Assembly: GCF_012641335.1 (NCBI RefSeq)
Contig: NZ_JABAID010000001.1
Location: 186,001 to 250,000 of the forward strand
Source: Novosphingobium sp. ERN07
GTDB lineage: Bacteria; Pseudomonadota; Alphaproteobacteria; Sphingomonadales; Sphingomonadaceae
Length of the DNA stretch: 64,000 nt
Direction of reading: 5' to 3'
In this document: piece after piece, positions 25,867-33,434 of the stretch
Position numbering within the stretch: the first letter of the stretch is position 1
Layout: every line of letters begins with the position of its first letter
The notes under the pieces: generated by a model
What the model saw: the letters and a program-made list of their open reading frames with translations, nothing else
Database searches by the model: none
What the model was told of the DNA's origin: nothing
Made by a program: the position numbers and the translations under genes

Positions 25867-26169
25867 TCAAGCCGCCCTCGCAAACCTCTCAACCTTTATT
25901 TCGCCCTCATGCTCACGCGCTTGCGCGAGTTCATAGGTCGTCTGCATCCGCAGCAACGTGTCTGCCTTCACGCCGAAGGCCTTTTCGAAACGGATGGCCA
26001 TGTCGGCCGAAAGGCTGGCGTTGCCATTGAGCAGGGTGCTCAGCGCCTGCCGCGAGACACTGAAATGTTCGGCCAGCGCCGTCACGCTCACGCCTGCGGG
26101 CTCGACGATTTCCGCCTTCAGCCACTCACCGACATGGATGGCCAGCGACGGGTGCATCTTAAGCGCCAT
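25867..26169 (-). CDS. higA: HigA-type antitoxin, XRE helix-turn-helix
   Basis: The product is 100 residues from the ATG at 26169. An HTH_3 domain (about 20-75) contains AGVSVTALAEHFSVSRQALSTLLNGNASLSADMAIRFEKAFG, the VapI/HigA pattern, and a short C-terminal region follows. It is the antitoxin and probable autorepressor of the HigB toxin gene, whose end overlaps its start by 11 bases. The order toxin then antitoxin is typical of higBA. It lies between two housekeeping gene blocks with no other mobile trait nearby. Confidence 0.93.
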   Translation of the reverse strand: MALKMHPSLAIHVGEWLKAEIVEPAGVSVTALAEHFSVSRQALSTLLNGNASLSADMAIRFEKAFGVKADTLLRMQTTYELAQAREHEGEIKVERFARAA

Positions 26170-26449
26170 GATAATCCTCCAAATCCATATCAACGAGCGC
26201 GCCTTCCGCATTGATACCGAAAGTCATGCGCCAGTTGCGCGTCACGATCATCGACCAAGTGCCCTTCCGGTCGCCCGTCAGTTCGTGCAGCCCGAAGTTT
26301 GGCGGAACGGCCAGTTCCTCAAGACTGTGTGCTGCATCGATGTAAGCCAGCATTCTGCCCACCCGACCAATATCGCCAACCAGACCCTTTGGGTTACCAG
26401 TTTCGAAGAAGCGGCGCAGGCCTTTGTGCCGTATGCTCTCGATTTCCAT
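26159..26449 (-). CDS. higB: HigB-type toxin (RelE/ParE superfamily mRNA interferase)
   Basis: The product is 96 residues, usual for the family. It shows MEIESIRHKGLRRFFETGNPKGL, then LAVPPNFGLHELTGDRKGTWSMIVTRNWRMTFG, where the Arg and Trp residues match the HigB catalytic and mRNA-binding strand. HigB cleaves mRNA on the ribosome. It is inhibited by HigA, encoded immediately downstream with overlapping codons. The Asp/Glu-rich end VDMDLEDYHGA is common. The pair looks intact, since both frames are full length. Confidence 0.93.
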   Translation of the reverse strand: MEIESIRHKGLRRFFETGNPKGLVGDIGRVGRMLAYIDAAHSLEELAVPPNFGLHELTGDRKGTWSMIVTRNWRMTFGINAEGALVDMDLEDYHGA

Positions 26450-26507
26450 AGCTGCAGATAAACCAGAGCAACCAAATTGTCAAGTGTCGCCCGACACATT
26501 ACAGGCG

Positions 26508-26834
26508 CTATCTGTCGCCAGAACCACAATCCACCTCCAGCCACCCTAGCGTCGCCACCCCCGCAGTATCGCACCGCCACCCCACAATCGCAGGCGCATC
26601 ATAGGGGTGTAGCGCTTCCAGTCGCGCCACGGCGGCGTCGAGCAGGTCGGCGCGGGTCTTGAACAGGACGGCGATTTCGGTGCCTTCGCCCCGATCCCCC
26701 TTCCAGCGATAGAGCGAGCGGACGGCGGGGAGGATGTTGGCGCAGGCGATCAGGCGTTCATCGAGCAACTGGCCAGCCACCGCCTCGGCGGTTTCCATAT
26801 CGCCAAACGGGCACCAGATCAGCGCGGCGGTCAA
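26508..26834 (-). CDS. cutA: Divalent-cation tolerance protein CutA
   Basis: The product is 108 residues from a TTG start (26834-26832) overlapping the ctaA stop as TTGA. An open frame upstream of this belongs to the shadow of ctaA. CutA trimer signatures are ALIWCPFGDMETAEAVAGQLLDERLIACANILPAVRSLYRWKG, then VLFKTRADLLDAAVARLEALHPYDAPAIVGW. The family is linked to copper tolerance in E. coli, but its molecular role is unsettled. It is coupled to heme A synthase, an enzyme of the copper-containing cytochrome oxidase pathway. Confidence 0.92.
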   Translation of the reverse strand: MTAALIWCPFGDMETAEAVAGQLLDERLIACANILPAVRSLYRWKGDRGEGTEIAVLFKTRADLLDAAVARLEALHPYDAPAIVGWRCDTAGVATLGWLEVDCGSGDR

Positions 26835-27886
26835 CGTTCCCGGCTGCCGAGCAGGTGTGCGCTCCAAACCGTTGCCGCCACCAGCAGCGCGCCGACCAAC
26901 TGGTGCAGCACCGCGATCCACAGGGCAACGCCACTCCACACCGTGCAAATGCCGAGGAGGACTTGCGCGCCGAACACGCTGTGCAGCACGACCGATGCCT
27001 TGCGGTCGGTCTTGCGCAGCCGCCGGGCGACCACCACCAGCACCGCTACCACGGCCCATGCCCACCACCGATGGATGAAGTGGACGAGGAACGGGTCAGA
27101 CAGGAAAGCGTGCGCTGCGCCCAGCGCCCAGTCCACGCCATCGGGATAGAACTCGCCCTGCATCAACGGCCATGCGTCCATGCTGAACCAGCCCGCCCCT
27201 GCTGATGTGCCTGCACGCATTCCCGCCACCAGTGCGCCATAGAACAGTTGCACCAGCAGCATCAGCAGCGCGATCAGGCCAAGCCCTTGCAGCCGCGCGC
27301 GGGGCTTTCCCTTGGCCAGCGCGATCAGATCGAGCGCGGTCCACACCAGCCCGCCCAGCGTGAACAGGGCTACCAGCAAGTGCGCGGCGAGGCGGAAGTG
27401 GCTGACTTTCACATCGTTGACGATGCCGGATTTGACCATCCACCAGCCGACCGCCCCCTGCGCTGCGCCCAGCGCCAGCAACGCCAGCAGCCGTGGTTTG
27501 TAGCCTTGCGGAACGCGCCCTTTCACCCAGAACCACGCGAGCGGCAGGGCGAAGACCAGCCCGATGGTCCGCGCGATCAGGCGGTGGACCCATTCCCAGA
27601 AGAAGATGAACTTGTAGGTTTCCATCGTCATCCCCGCCGGGCCATTGATCAACTGGTACTGCGGCGTGGCGCGATAGGCGTCGAACTCTGCCTGCCATTG
27701 CGCATCGGTGATCGGCGGGATCGTGCCCGTCACCGGCTTCCATTCGGTGATCGAAACCCCCGATTCGGTAAGGCGCGTAATCCCGCCTATCGCCACGATC
27801 GCCACGACCATCAGCGCGACGATGAACAGCCAGCGGGCAAGGGCGAACGCGTCCCTTCGGACATCGGTTGAGGCACTGGACGACAT
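26831..27886 (-). CDS. ctaA: Heme A synthase (COX15/CtaA type 2)
   Basis: Oxidises the C8 methyl of heme O to the formyl group of heme A for cytochrome aa3 oxidase. The product is 351 residues from ATG 27886; a GTG two codons upstream is in frame. Eight membrane segments are seen. Conserved residues are GGITRLTESGVSITEWKPVTG, the Glu and His of KFIFFWEWVHRLIARTIG, FRLAAHLLVALFTLGG, and the paired C-terminal histidines in LVHFIHRWWAW and LHQLVGALLVAATVW. The long loop after helix 1 (ITDAQWQAEFDAYRATPQYQ) identifies the alphaproteobacterial/mitochondrial form. It is followed by cutA with TTGA overlap. Confidence 0.95.
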   Translation of the reverse strand: MSSSASTDVRRDAFALARWLFIVALMVVAIVAIGGITRLTESGVSITEWKPVTGTIPPITDAQWQAEFDAYRATPQYQLINGPAGMTMETYKFIFFWEWVHRLIARTIGLVFALPLAWFWVKGRVPQGYKPRLLALLALGAAQGAVGWWMVKSGIVNDVKVSHFRLAAHLLVALFTLGGLVWTALDLIALAKGKPRARLQGLGLIALLMLLVQLFYGALVAGMRAGTSAGAGWFSMDAWPLMQGEFYPDGVDWALGAAHAFLSDPFLVHFIHRWWAWAVVAVLVVVARRLRKTDRKASVVLHSVFGAQVLLGICTVWSGVALWIAVLHQLVGALLVAATVWSAHLLGSRER

Positions 27887-27986
27887 GCGCACGCCCTGCG
27901 CCTGTGCCCCGGAAATCTCAAGAGGATTGTCGGAGCCTCGCGCATGGTCCTTGGGGCAAAATTGTTATGGTCCCTCACTTGCGTCA

Positions 27987-28001
27987 TGTAATACTATAAC
28001 A
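27987..28001. promoter_or_regulatory. Zur-like dyad upstream of the MerC-domain gene
   Basis: TGTAATA, C, TATAACA forms a 15-base dyad with six of seven symmetric pairs. It matches the TGTTATA-N-TATAACA type of proteobacterial Zur operators. It lies directly before the MerC-family gene start, where a bound repressor would block transcription. Confidence 0.45.
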
Positions 28002-28016
28002 TATATGGACGGCGAG

Positions 28017-28397
28017 ATGAGCGATGCCCTTCCTTCCCTGCGCGCCCGGCTTGATCGGTTCGGCGTGGTCCTTTCGGGACTGTGCTTGCTGCACTGCGTA
28101 GCGGGCGTATTTCTGGTGGGCGTGCTGGGGATCGGCGGCGGCGTGCTGCTTGATCCTGACTGGCACCGCTGGGGCCTTGCCTTCGCGCTGGTGATTGGCG
28201 CACTGACCATCGGCATCGGTGCGCTGCGGCACGGGCGGTTCCTGCCGCTAATTATCGGCAGCACCGGCCTTGCGCTTATGGGTGGCGCGGTTGCCGTGGG
28301 TCACGGGGCCGAAGAAGTTGTGCTGACAGTCATCGGCGTGCTGTTGGTTGCCGTGGCACACCTGATAAATATCCGCACCAACACCTGCCATTCCTGA
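28017..28397 (+). CDS. MerC-domain membrane protein
   Basis: The product is 126 residues from ATG 28017. ATG 28005 is also in frame but has no ribosome site and abuts the dyad. Four hydrophobic segments are seen. The first carries VVLSGLCLLHCVAGVFLVGVLG, with the paired Cys residues of MerC-type metal transporters, and the C-terminal end RTNTCHS adds another Cys-His. MerC imports mercuric ion in mercury-resistance operons, but isolated chromosomal members without mer genes are common. The Zur-like box upstream suggests zinc starvation control and so a role in zinc rather than mercury. Confidence 0.85.
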   Translation: MSDALPSLRARLDRFGVVLSGLCLLHCVAGVFLVGVLGIGGGVLLDPDWHRWGLAFALVIGALTIGIGALRHGRFLPLIIGSTGLALMGGAVAVGHGAEEVVLTVIGVLLVAVAHLINIRTNTCHS

Positions 28398-28400
28398 AGT

Positions 28401-28430
28401 GCACCTAACTGCACCTAGACGCACCTAACC
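28401..28430. repeat. Three tandem 10-base repeats (GCACCTARMC)
   Basis: Three head-to-tail copies, GCACCTAACT, GCACCTAGAC and GCACCTAACC, lie between the MerC gene and thiSG. The same decamer occurs inverted at 53706-53735 before ispG. Confidence 0.7.
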
Positions 28431-28470
28431 CGCCCTTGCGCGCATTGAACGCATCGCTAAAGCGGGCCGC

Positions 28471-29466
28471 ATGACCGCAACGCTATCCCTCACCGTCAAT
28501 GGCGAACCACGCCGCGCAAATGTCGGCTCGATCGCCGATCTCGTGCGTAGTCTCGAACTCGATCCCGCCAAAGTCGCGGTCGAGCGCAATGGCGAAATCG
28601 TCCCGCGTTCGACTCTCGCCAATGTGGCGATTGCGGATGGGGACGTGCTGGAAATCGTGCATTTTGTAGGTGGAGGACAGAGCGACGTGACAGACAATTC
28701 AGACATATGGACCGTTGCCGGCCGCACCTTCCGTTCGCGCCTGATCGTCGGCACGGGGAAATACAACGACTTCGCACAGAACGCCGCGGCGGTCGAAGCG
28801 TCGGGCGCGGAAATCGTCACTGTCGCGGTGCGCCGCGTCAACGTGTCGGACCCCAAGGCGCCGATGTTGACGGATTATATCGACCCCAAGAAGATTACAT
28901 ATCTCCCCAACACCGCCGGGTGCTTTACCGCCGAAGACGCGATCCGCACCTTGCGGCTGGCGCGTGAAGCTGGTGGCTGGGATCTGGTGAAGCTGGAAGT
29001 TCTGGGTGAGGCGCGCACGCTTTACCCCAACATGGTCGAAACCATTCGCGCCACCGAAGTGCTTGCCAAGGAAGGCTTTCTTCCGATGGTTTACTGCGTG
29101 GACGATCCGATTGCGGCCAAGCAGCTTGAAGATGTGGGCGCTGTTGCCGTCATGCCACTGGGCGCGCCGATTGGCTCCGGCCTTGGCATCCAGAACAAGG
29201 TGACGGTGCGGCTGATCGTCGAAGGCGCGAAAGTGCCGGTGCTGGTCGACGCGGGCGTGGGCACCGCGTCCGAAGCCGCCGTGGCGATGGAACTGGGCTG
29301 CGATGGCGTGCTGATGAACACCGCGATTGCCGAGGCCAAAGACCCCATCCGCATGGCCCGCGCGATGAAGCTGGCGGTGCAGGCGGGGCGCGATGCCTAT
29401 CTGGCGGGCCGCATGCCGACGCGCAAATATGCCGATCCCAGCAGCCCGCTGGCCGGGTTGATCTGA
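28471..29466 (+). CDS. thiG: ThiS-ThiG fusion: sulfur carrier protein / thiazole synthase
   Basis: The product is 331 residues. Residues 1-70 are a ThiS-like ubiquitin fold ([20 protein letters not shown], ending [11 protein letters not shown]). Residues 80-331 are Thi[17 protein letters not shown], then [52 protein letters not shown] and [19 protein letters not shown], with the Schiff-base Lys in the DLVKLEVLG segment. It joins dehydroglycine, DXP and sulfur into the thiazole phosphate of thiamine. The ThiS C-terminal Gly-Gly that carries the thiocarboxylate is internal here. A GGAGG at 28673-28677 precedes an in-frame GTG at 28687, exactly at the junction, so free ThiG may also be made. Bifunctional ThiS/ThiG is a recognised family. 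Confidence 0.94.
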   Translation: MTATLSLTVNGEPRRANVGSIADLVRSLELDPAKVAVERNGEIVPRSTLANVAIADGDVLEIVHFVGGGQSDVTDNSDIWTVAGRTFRSRLIVGTGKYNDFAQNAAAVEASGAEIVTVAVRRVNVSDPKAPMLTDYIDPKKITYLPNTAGCFTAEDAIRTLRLAREAGGWDLVKLEVLGEARTLYPNMVETIRATEVLAKEGFLPMVYCVDDPIAAKQLEDVGAVAVMPLGAPIGSGLGIQNKVTVRLIVEGAKVPVLVDAGVGTASEAAVAMELGCDGVLMNTAIAEAKDPIRMARAMKLAVQAGRDAYLAGRMPTRKYADPSSPLAGLI

Positions 29467-29506
29467 GCCGCCAGTAGCAGCGACCCAATTTGCATCGAAT
29501 TGTGCG

Positions 29507-29583
29507 CCCCCGCACAGGCGGGGGCCTCAGCCGGTTTGCGAAAGCGTTCCATAACAACACCGAGGCCCCCGCCTGCGCGGGGG
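29507..29583. repeat. Palindromic intergenic repeat, 22-base arms
   Basis: The left arm 29507-29528 and right arm 29562-29583 match at 21 of 22 positions when reverse-complemented; each arm contains CAGGCGGGGGCCTC or its complement. It lies between the convergent thiSG and Rieske genes. It resembles mobile REP/MITE-like palindromes and could act as a bidirectional terminator. Confidence 0.75.
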
Positions 29584-29598
29584 GACAAGAGTGTTGAT

Positions 29599-30636
29599 TC
29601 AGCCTGCTGCTTCCAGTGCCTCTTCCCGCGCCAACCGTTCGACAAGACGCTGATAGAGCACCACGCCCTTGTCAAAAGTGGCGGGCATCGGCGAGCGCGA
29701 CGGATCGATGTCGATCACGCGCTGCTGCGCTTCGATCATCGTCTTGTCTTCGGCAAAGGCCTTTGCAGCGAGGCCCATCAGCAGATCACGCAACGCTTCA
29801 TCGCCATGATCGCGGTGCGGCCCCCAACTGAAGAAATAGCGGCTGGTGGTGTCAGTCAGCGCGGTTACCGCCTGACTGGTGAACGTGACGCCGCGTTTGG
29901 GCAGATCGGGTGGGGGCGGCGCATCGCCAAGGCGGTCTGCGGTGCCGACCGGGTAGGACGCGGTGGGCATCAGCAGAATACCGGGCGCGTGATATTCATA
30001 GCACGACCAGACATCGACCCGTTCCGGCCCTGACCGCCCACCCGACTGATTGCGCACCCAGCGTTCGAAACGCACACCGCGCGGCAATTGCGTGACTTTG
30101 GGCCGCGTGCGCGCCCATTCCTCATCCGCGCCGAAGCTGGCGGGGTGAACGAAGGCAAGGTGCGTGAAATCGCACAGGTTATCGTGGATCAGTTGCGCAT
30201 TGGCGGCATAGTCCAACTGGCCGCGACCAAGGATATAGTCGGGATCGTCAAACCCCACAGCTTGCGGAATCAGCGCAGGATCCGCCTTTGCCGGATCGCC
30301 CAGCCAGACCCAGATCCAGCTATGGCGTTCCTGCACAGGATAGCTGCGCACCCGCGCGCTGGCGGGAATCATATCCTGCCCCGGAATTTCCACGCATGTA
30401 CCATCGGCGGCAAAGCGGAAGCCGTGATACATGCAGCGCAGGCTTTCCCCTTCGCACCGGCCCAGCGAGAGCGGTGCGAGCCGGTGGACGCAGCGATCTT
30501 CCAGCGCGACCAGCCTGCCGCCTTCGGTCCTGAAAATCACGACCGGATCGCCCGCCATCGTCAAAGCAAACGGCTTTGCGACTTGAAGGTCCATCGCCCA
30601 ACAGGCGACATGCCATGCGTTGCGCACGTGAATCAT
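29599..30636 (-). CDS. Rieske non-heme iron oxygenase, VanA-like
   Basis: The product is 345 residues, the length of vanillate O-demethylase oxygenase (VanA)-type enzymes. The Rieske 2Fe-2S site is CVHRLAPLSLGRCEGESLRCMYHGF (CxH...CxxH, about 48-72). The catalytic iron site is DNLCDFTHLAFVHPASFG, with Asp plus two His (about 153-168). Such enzymes hydroxylate or demethylate aromatics using electrons from a separate reductase, which is not in the window. Substrate is unknown. It is divergent from a TetR regulator, with a perfect TTAACA-T-TGTTAA palindrome between them that probably controls it. Confidence 0.92.
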   Translation of the reverse strand: MIHVRNAWHVACWAMDLQVAKPFALTMAGDPVVIFRTEGGRLVALEDRCVHRLAPLSLGRCEGESLRCMYHGFRFAADGTCVEIPGQDMIPASARVRSYPVQERHSWIWVWLGDPAKADPALIPQAVGFDDPDYILGRGQLDYAANAQLIHDNLCDFTHLAFVHPASFGADEEWARTRPKVTQLPRGVRFERWVRNQSGGRSGPERVDVWSCYEYHAPGILLMPTASYPVGTADRLGDAPPPPDLPKRGVTFTSQAVTALTDTTSRYFFSWGPHRDHGDEALRDLLMGLAAKAFAEDKTMIEAQQRVIDIDPSRSPMPATFDKGVVLYQRLVERLAREEALEAAG

Positions 30637-30669
30637 TGCGGCTCTCCCAAACTGCTGCGGCCACTTTAC

Positions 30670-30682
30670 TTAACATTGTTAA
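30670..30682. promoter_or_regulatory. Perfect 13-base palindrome, likely TetR operator
   Basis: TTAACATTGTTAA is fully symmetric about the central T. It lies in the 62-base gap between the divergent Rieske oxygenase and TetR genes, 34 bases before the oxygenase start and 17 before the regulator start. It overlaps both promoters. Confidence 0.55.
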
Positions 30683-30698
30683 ATTGTCAAACGGAGCT

Positions 30699-31265
30699 AT
30701 GGCCCGCCAGCGCGACATCTCCATCGACAGGGACGCGATCCTGCGCGCGGGCTTTGCGTTGCTGGAAGACGCAGGGCTGGATGGCGTGACCATGCGCGCG
30801 CTGGCCGCGCGACTTTCGGTGCAGGCCCCGGCGCTGTACTGGCACGTGCGCGACAAGGCCGAACTGCTGGCGATGATGGCCGAGGATATCTACGCGCGGG
30901 GGCGAGCCGGGCTGGTGGCGTGCAGCGATGCGCGCAGCTGGCTGCTGGAACTGGGCCGGGGATTGGCGCGCGTGCTGTGCAGCCACCGCGATTCCGCCCG
31001 GCTTCTGGCTGTAGCGGCCCCTGCGCGCGAAGCGGACGAGGACCGCGCGCAGGCGATGGCCGGTGCCTTGCGCCACTATGGTTTCAGCGTGGAAGCCGCG
31101 CTTGAAGCGCAGGCATCGGTGCTGTCATTGACGGTGGGCTGGGCGCTCTATCGCGAGAACGCCGCGATGGCGGCGCATCTCAAACGCATGTTCGATCTGG
31201 ATGCCAGCTATGCCAACGGGCTGGAACTGCTGGTCGATGGTCTGGTGCGAAAAGCAAACAGTTAA
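30699..31265 (+). CDS. TetR/AcrR-family regulator
   Basis: The product is 188 residues from ATG 30699 (ACGGAGCT ribosome site). The N-terminal HTH (about 8-55) is DRDAILRAGFALLEDAGLDGVTMRALAARLSVQAPALYWHVRDKAELL, where the ALYWHV recognition helix is characteristic of the TetR_C/TetR(A-E)-like group. The C-terminal ligand domain is helical. It is divergent from the Rieske oxygenase and probably represses it and itself through the palindrome at 30670-30682, released by the oxygenase's substrate or a related aromatic. It converges with pmbA, overlapping by four bases. Confidence 0.9.
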   Translation: MARQRDISIDRDAILRAGFALLEDAGLDGVTMRALAARLSVQAPALYWHVRDKAELLAMMAEDIYARGRAGLVACSDARSWLLELGRGLARVLCSHRDSARLLAVAAPAREADEDRAQAMAGALRHYGFSVEAALEAQASVLSLTVGWALYRENAAMAAHLKRMFDLDASYANGLELLVDGLVRKANS

Positions 31266-32608
31266 TCCCCCGCGACGCTCATACCGTCCACCCGCAAGGT
31301 GGGCGTATCGATGCCGCGATAGATTTCCAGATCATCGGCGGCGGTCATCGCAGCGAACATATCGATCAGGTTGCCCGCCACGGTGAATTCGGCAATCGGC
31401 CCGACCAGTTCGCCGTTCACGATGCGGAAGCCCGATGCGCCCCGGCTGTAATCGCCGGTCACGCCGTTCACGCCCTGCCCGATCAGTTCGGTCACATAGA
31501 CGCCATCGGCAATGTCGGCCATCAGTTCGGCAGGGGTGACGCTGCCGGGCAGCAGCGCGACGTTGCTGGAGGTAACGTGCGGCGCGCCCGATGAGCCGCG
31601 CGAGGCGTGGCCGGTGGGCGCAGCGCCGAGCTGGCGTGCGGCGGCGGCATCCATCAGCCAGCCGGTGATGTGCCCGGCATCGACCAGCTTGCGCGGGGCG
31701 GTGGGCAGGCCTTCACCATCGAAGGGGCGCGAGCGCATTCCGCGCTGGCGGAGAGGATCGTCGGTGATAGTAATCACGCTATCGAACAGTTTCTGGCCAT
31801 CGCGATCCAGCAGGAAGCTGGCGCGGCGCGCAATCGATGCGCCCGACATTGCGCCGAGCAGGTGGCCAACCAGCGAATTGGCAACGCGCGGATCGAATAC
31901 TACCGGCATCGCGCCGGACTTTACCCGACCGGGATTGAGGCGGCGCACCGCACGTTCGCCCGCTTCGCGCCCGATGGCTTCGGGGCTGAGCAGATCGGCG
32001 GCATGGCGCGTGCTGCGCCATGAATAATCGCGCTGCATCGTGCTGCCCTCTCCGGCAACGACGCTGGCGGAAAGGCTGTGGCTGGATGCGGCATAGGCGC
32101 CGGAAAAGCCGTGGCTGGTGGCAAGCGCGAACAGCCCGCGCCCGGCGCTGGCTCCGCCGCCTTCGCTGTTGGTCACGCCGGGGATGGCGCGCGCGGCATC
32201 CTCGGCCTGTTCGGCAAGATTGCGCAGTTCTGCCGGGGCGCGCTCGGTGGAATCGTCGAGATCGAGATCGGGTACATCGCCGCGCAACAGCAGGTCTTCG
32301 GGCGCGAGGCCTGCGAACTTGTCTGCCGGAGCAAGGCGCGCCATCGCCACCGCGCGGCTGGCCAGTTCATCGAGCGCCGCATCGCCAAGATCGGTCGATC
32401 CGATGGAAGCCGATGCCCCGCCGACGAAAACGCGCAGGCCCACACTTTCGGATTCAGACCGTTCCACATCTTCCAGCGCGCCCAGCCGGACCGAAACCGA
32501 TTCGGACGAGCTGCCGACATAGACCGCATCGCCCGCATCGGCGCCCGCACGGCGCGCACGCTCGATCAGCGCTTCGCAGCGTTCGCGGGCATCGGCGGGT
32601 GAGAGCAT
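31262..32608 (-). CDS. pmbA: TldE/PmbA-family metallopeptidase subunit
   Basis: The product is 448 residues from ATG 32608. It matches PmbA (TldE): SPADARERCEALIERARRAGADAGDAVYVGSSSESVSVR at the N terminus, MPVVFDPRVANSLVGHLLGAMSGASIARRASFL in the middle and VYVTELIGQGVNGVTGDYSRGASGF near the end. Like other TldE proteins it lacks the HExxxH zinc motif. The active partner TldD is encoded about 19 kb away (51218-52657). The TldD-TldE heterodimer degrades unfolded peptides and matures some RiPPs (microcin B17) and CcdA. No RiPP precursor is visible next to either gene. Confidence 0.94.
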   Translation of the reverse strand: MLSPADARERCEALIERARRAGADAGDAVYVGSSSESVSVRLGALEDVERSESESVGLRVFVGGASASIGSTDLGDAALDELASRAVAMARLAPADKFAGLAPEDLLLRGDVPDLDLDDSTERAPAELRNLAEQAEDAARAIPGVTNSEGGGASAGRGLFALATSHGFSGAYAASSHSLSASVVAGEGSTMQRDYSWRSTRHAADLLSPEAIGREAGERAVRRLNPGRVKSGAMPVVFDPRVANSLVGHLLGAMSGASIARRASFLLDRDGQKLFDSVITITDDPLRQRGMRSRPFDGEGLPTAPRKLVDAGHITGWLMDAAAARQLGAAPTGHASRGSSGAPHVTSSNVALLPGSVTPAELMADIADGVYVTELIGQGVNGVTGDYSRGASGFRIVNGELVGPIAEFTVAGNLIDMFAAMTAADDLEIYRGIDTPTLRVDGMSVAGD

Positions 32609-32722
32609 GAACAGACCTTTCGCAACAGCAAGGCTGCGCGGTCTAGAGCAGGGATGGCTGGCAAGCAATCGGCGGAGCGGATGGCGTTAAGGATGGGCGC
32701 ATTTTGCAAACGGTGCCCAAAC

Positions 32723-32812
32723 CGTCATCCTGAACTTGGTTCAGGATCCATTTTGCCGATCAGACCAAGGCGCTCGGTCGAGAAATGGACCCTGAGACAG
32801 CTCAGGGTGACG
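32723..32812. repeat. Sphingomonad-type inverted repeat
   Basis: The left arm begins CGTCATCCTGAACTTGGTTC (32723) and the right arm ends CTCAGGGTGACG (32812). The outer segments GTCATCCTGA...TCAGGGTGAC and GGATCCATTT/AAATGGACCC pair imperfectly, and each half is itself a small hairpin. This sequence type recurs between genes in sphingomonads. Confidence 0.75.
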
Positions 32813-32854
32813 AGAGTGAGATGGCAGGTCAGCCTACAAGCTGTACCTTGCCCG

Positions 32855-33220
32855 TCAAAACAGCAGCGACAGCGCGCGATAGAGGCCGGTGATCAGGATA
32901 GGCAGGATCGCGGCCAATGCCCAGACCTTGATCTGATCGCGGCGGAATGCGGCTTTATAGGCCATGTTGTGGGCCTGTTCATCGGTCAGGTGTTCCCAGC
33001 GGCGTTCGAACTGGCGGAACATCGGAATGATCGCGGCGACCAGCACGACCAGCACGAACAATGGCAGGATCGACGCGCTCGTCCCCTGAATTTCGTGCAT
33101 TGTGACGAATATCTGCAGGCCGGTGTAAACCAGCAGGCCATAAGCGACATTATCGCTCATCTTCTTGCGCCAATCGACCTTTTCGGCCTTGGTGGCGGCT
33201 GAGTGGAGGGCCTTGTTCAT
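32855..33220 (-). CDS. Small hypothetical membrane protein (121 aa)
   Basis: The product is 121 residues from ATG 33220. Three hydrophobic segments are likely: NVAYGLLVYTGLQIFVTMHEI, ASILPLFVLVVLVAAIIPMF and IKVWALAAILPILITGLYRAL. Charged loops (FERRWEHLTDEQAHNMAYKAAFRRDQ) separate them. I do not recognise a family. It stands alone between the pmbA region (with a repeat element) and the divergent lptB, which starts 215 bases away. Confidence 0.6.
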   Translation of the reverse strand: MNKALHSAATKAEKVDWRKKMSDNVAYGLLVYTGLQIFVTMHEIQGTSASILPLFVLVVLVAAIIPMFRQFERRWEHLTDEQAHNMAYKAAFRRDQIKVWALAAILPILITGLYRALSLLF

Positions 33221-33434
33221 GGCGCCTAACCCCTTGTTCCTATCCCACGGGAGTAGAACATGCAGGTTCTGAAGGCGCAAGAGCAATTCCGGCATCGTTG
33301 TCCTTCATCGGGATTTAATCTCGGCGCGCTATCAAGCCATGCATAAATCCTGCCAAATTGCAGCGCGGGGTTTGAACTGGCGGGCCGACCCGCTATTGAA
33401 TGCCACTGATCGATTGAAACTGCCGAGTTTGTTG

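Noticed and set aside
28398..28470. TPP riboswitch before thiSG
   Set aside because: No CUGAGA or ACCUGA-type THI-box core was found; the gap holds only decamer repeats and a short leader.
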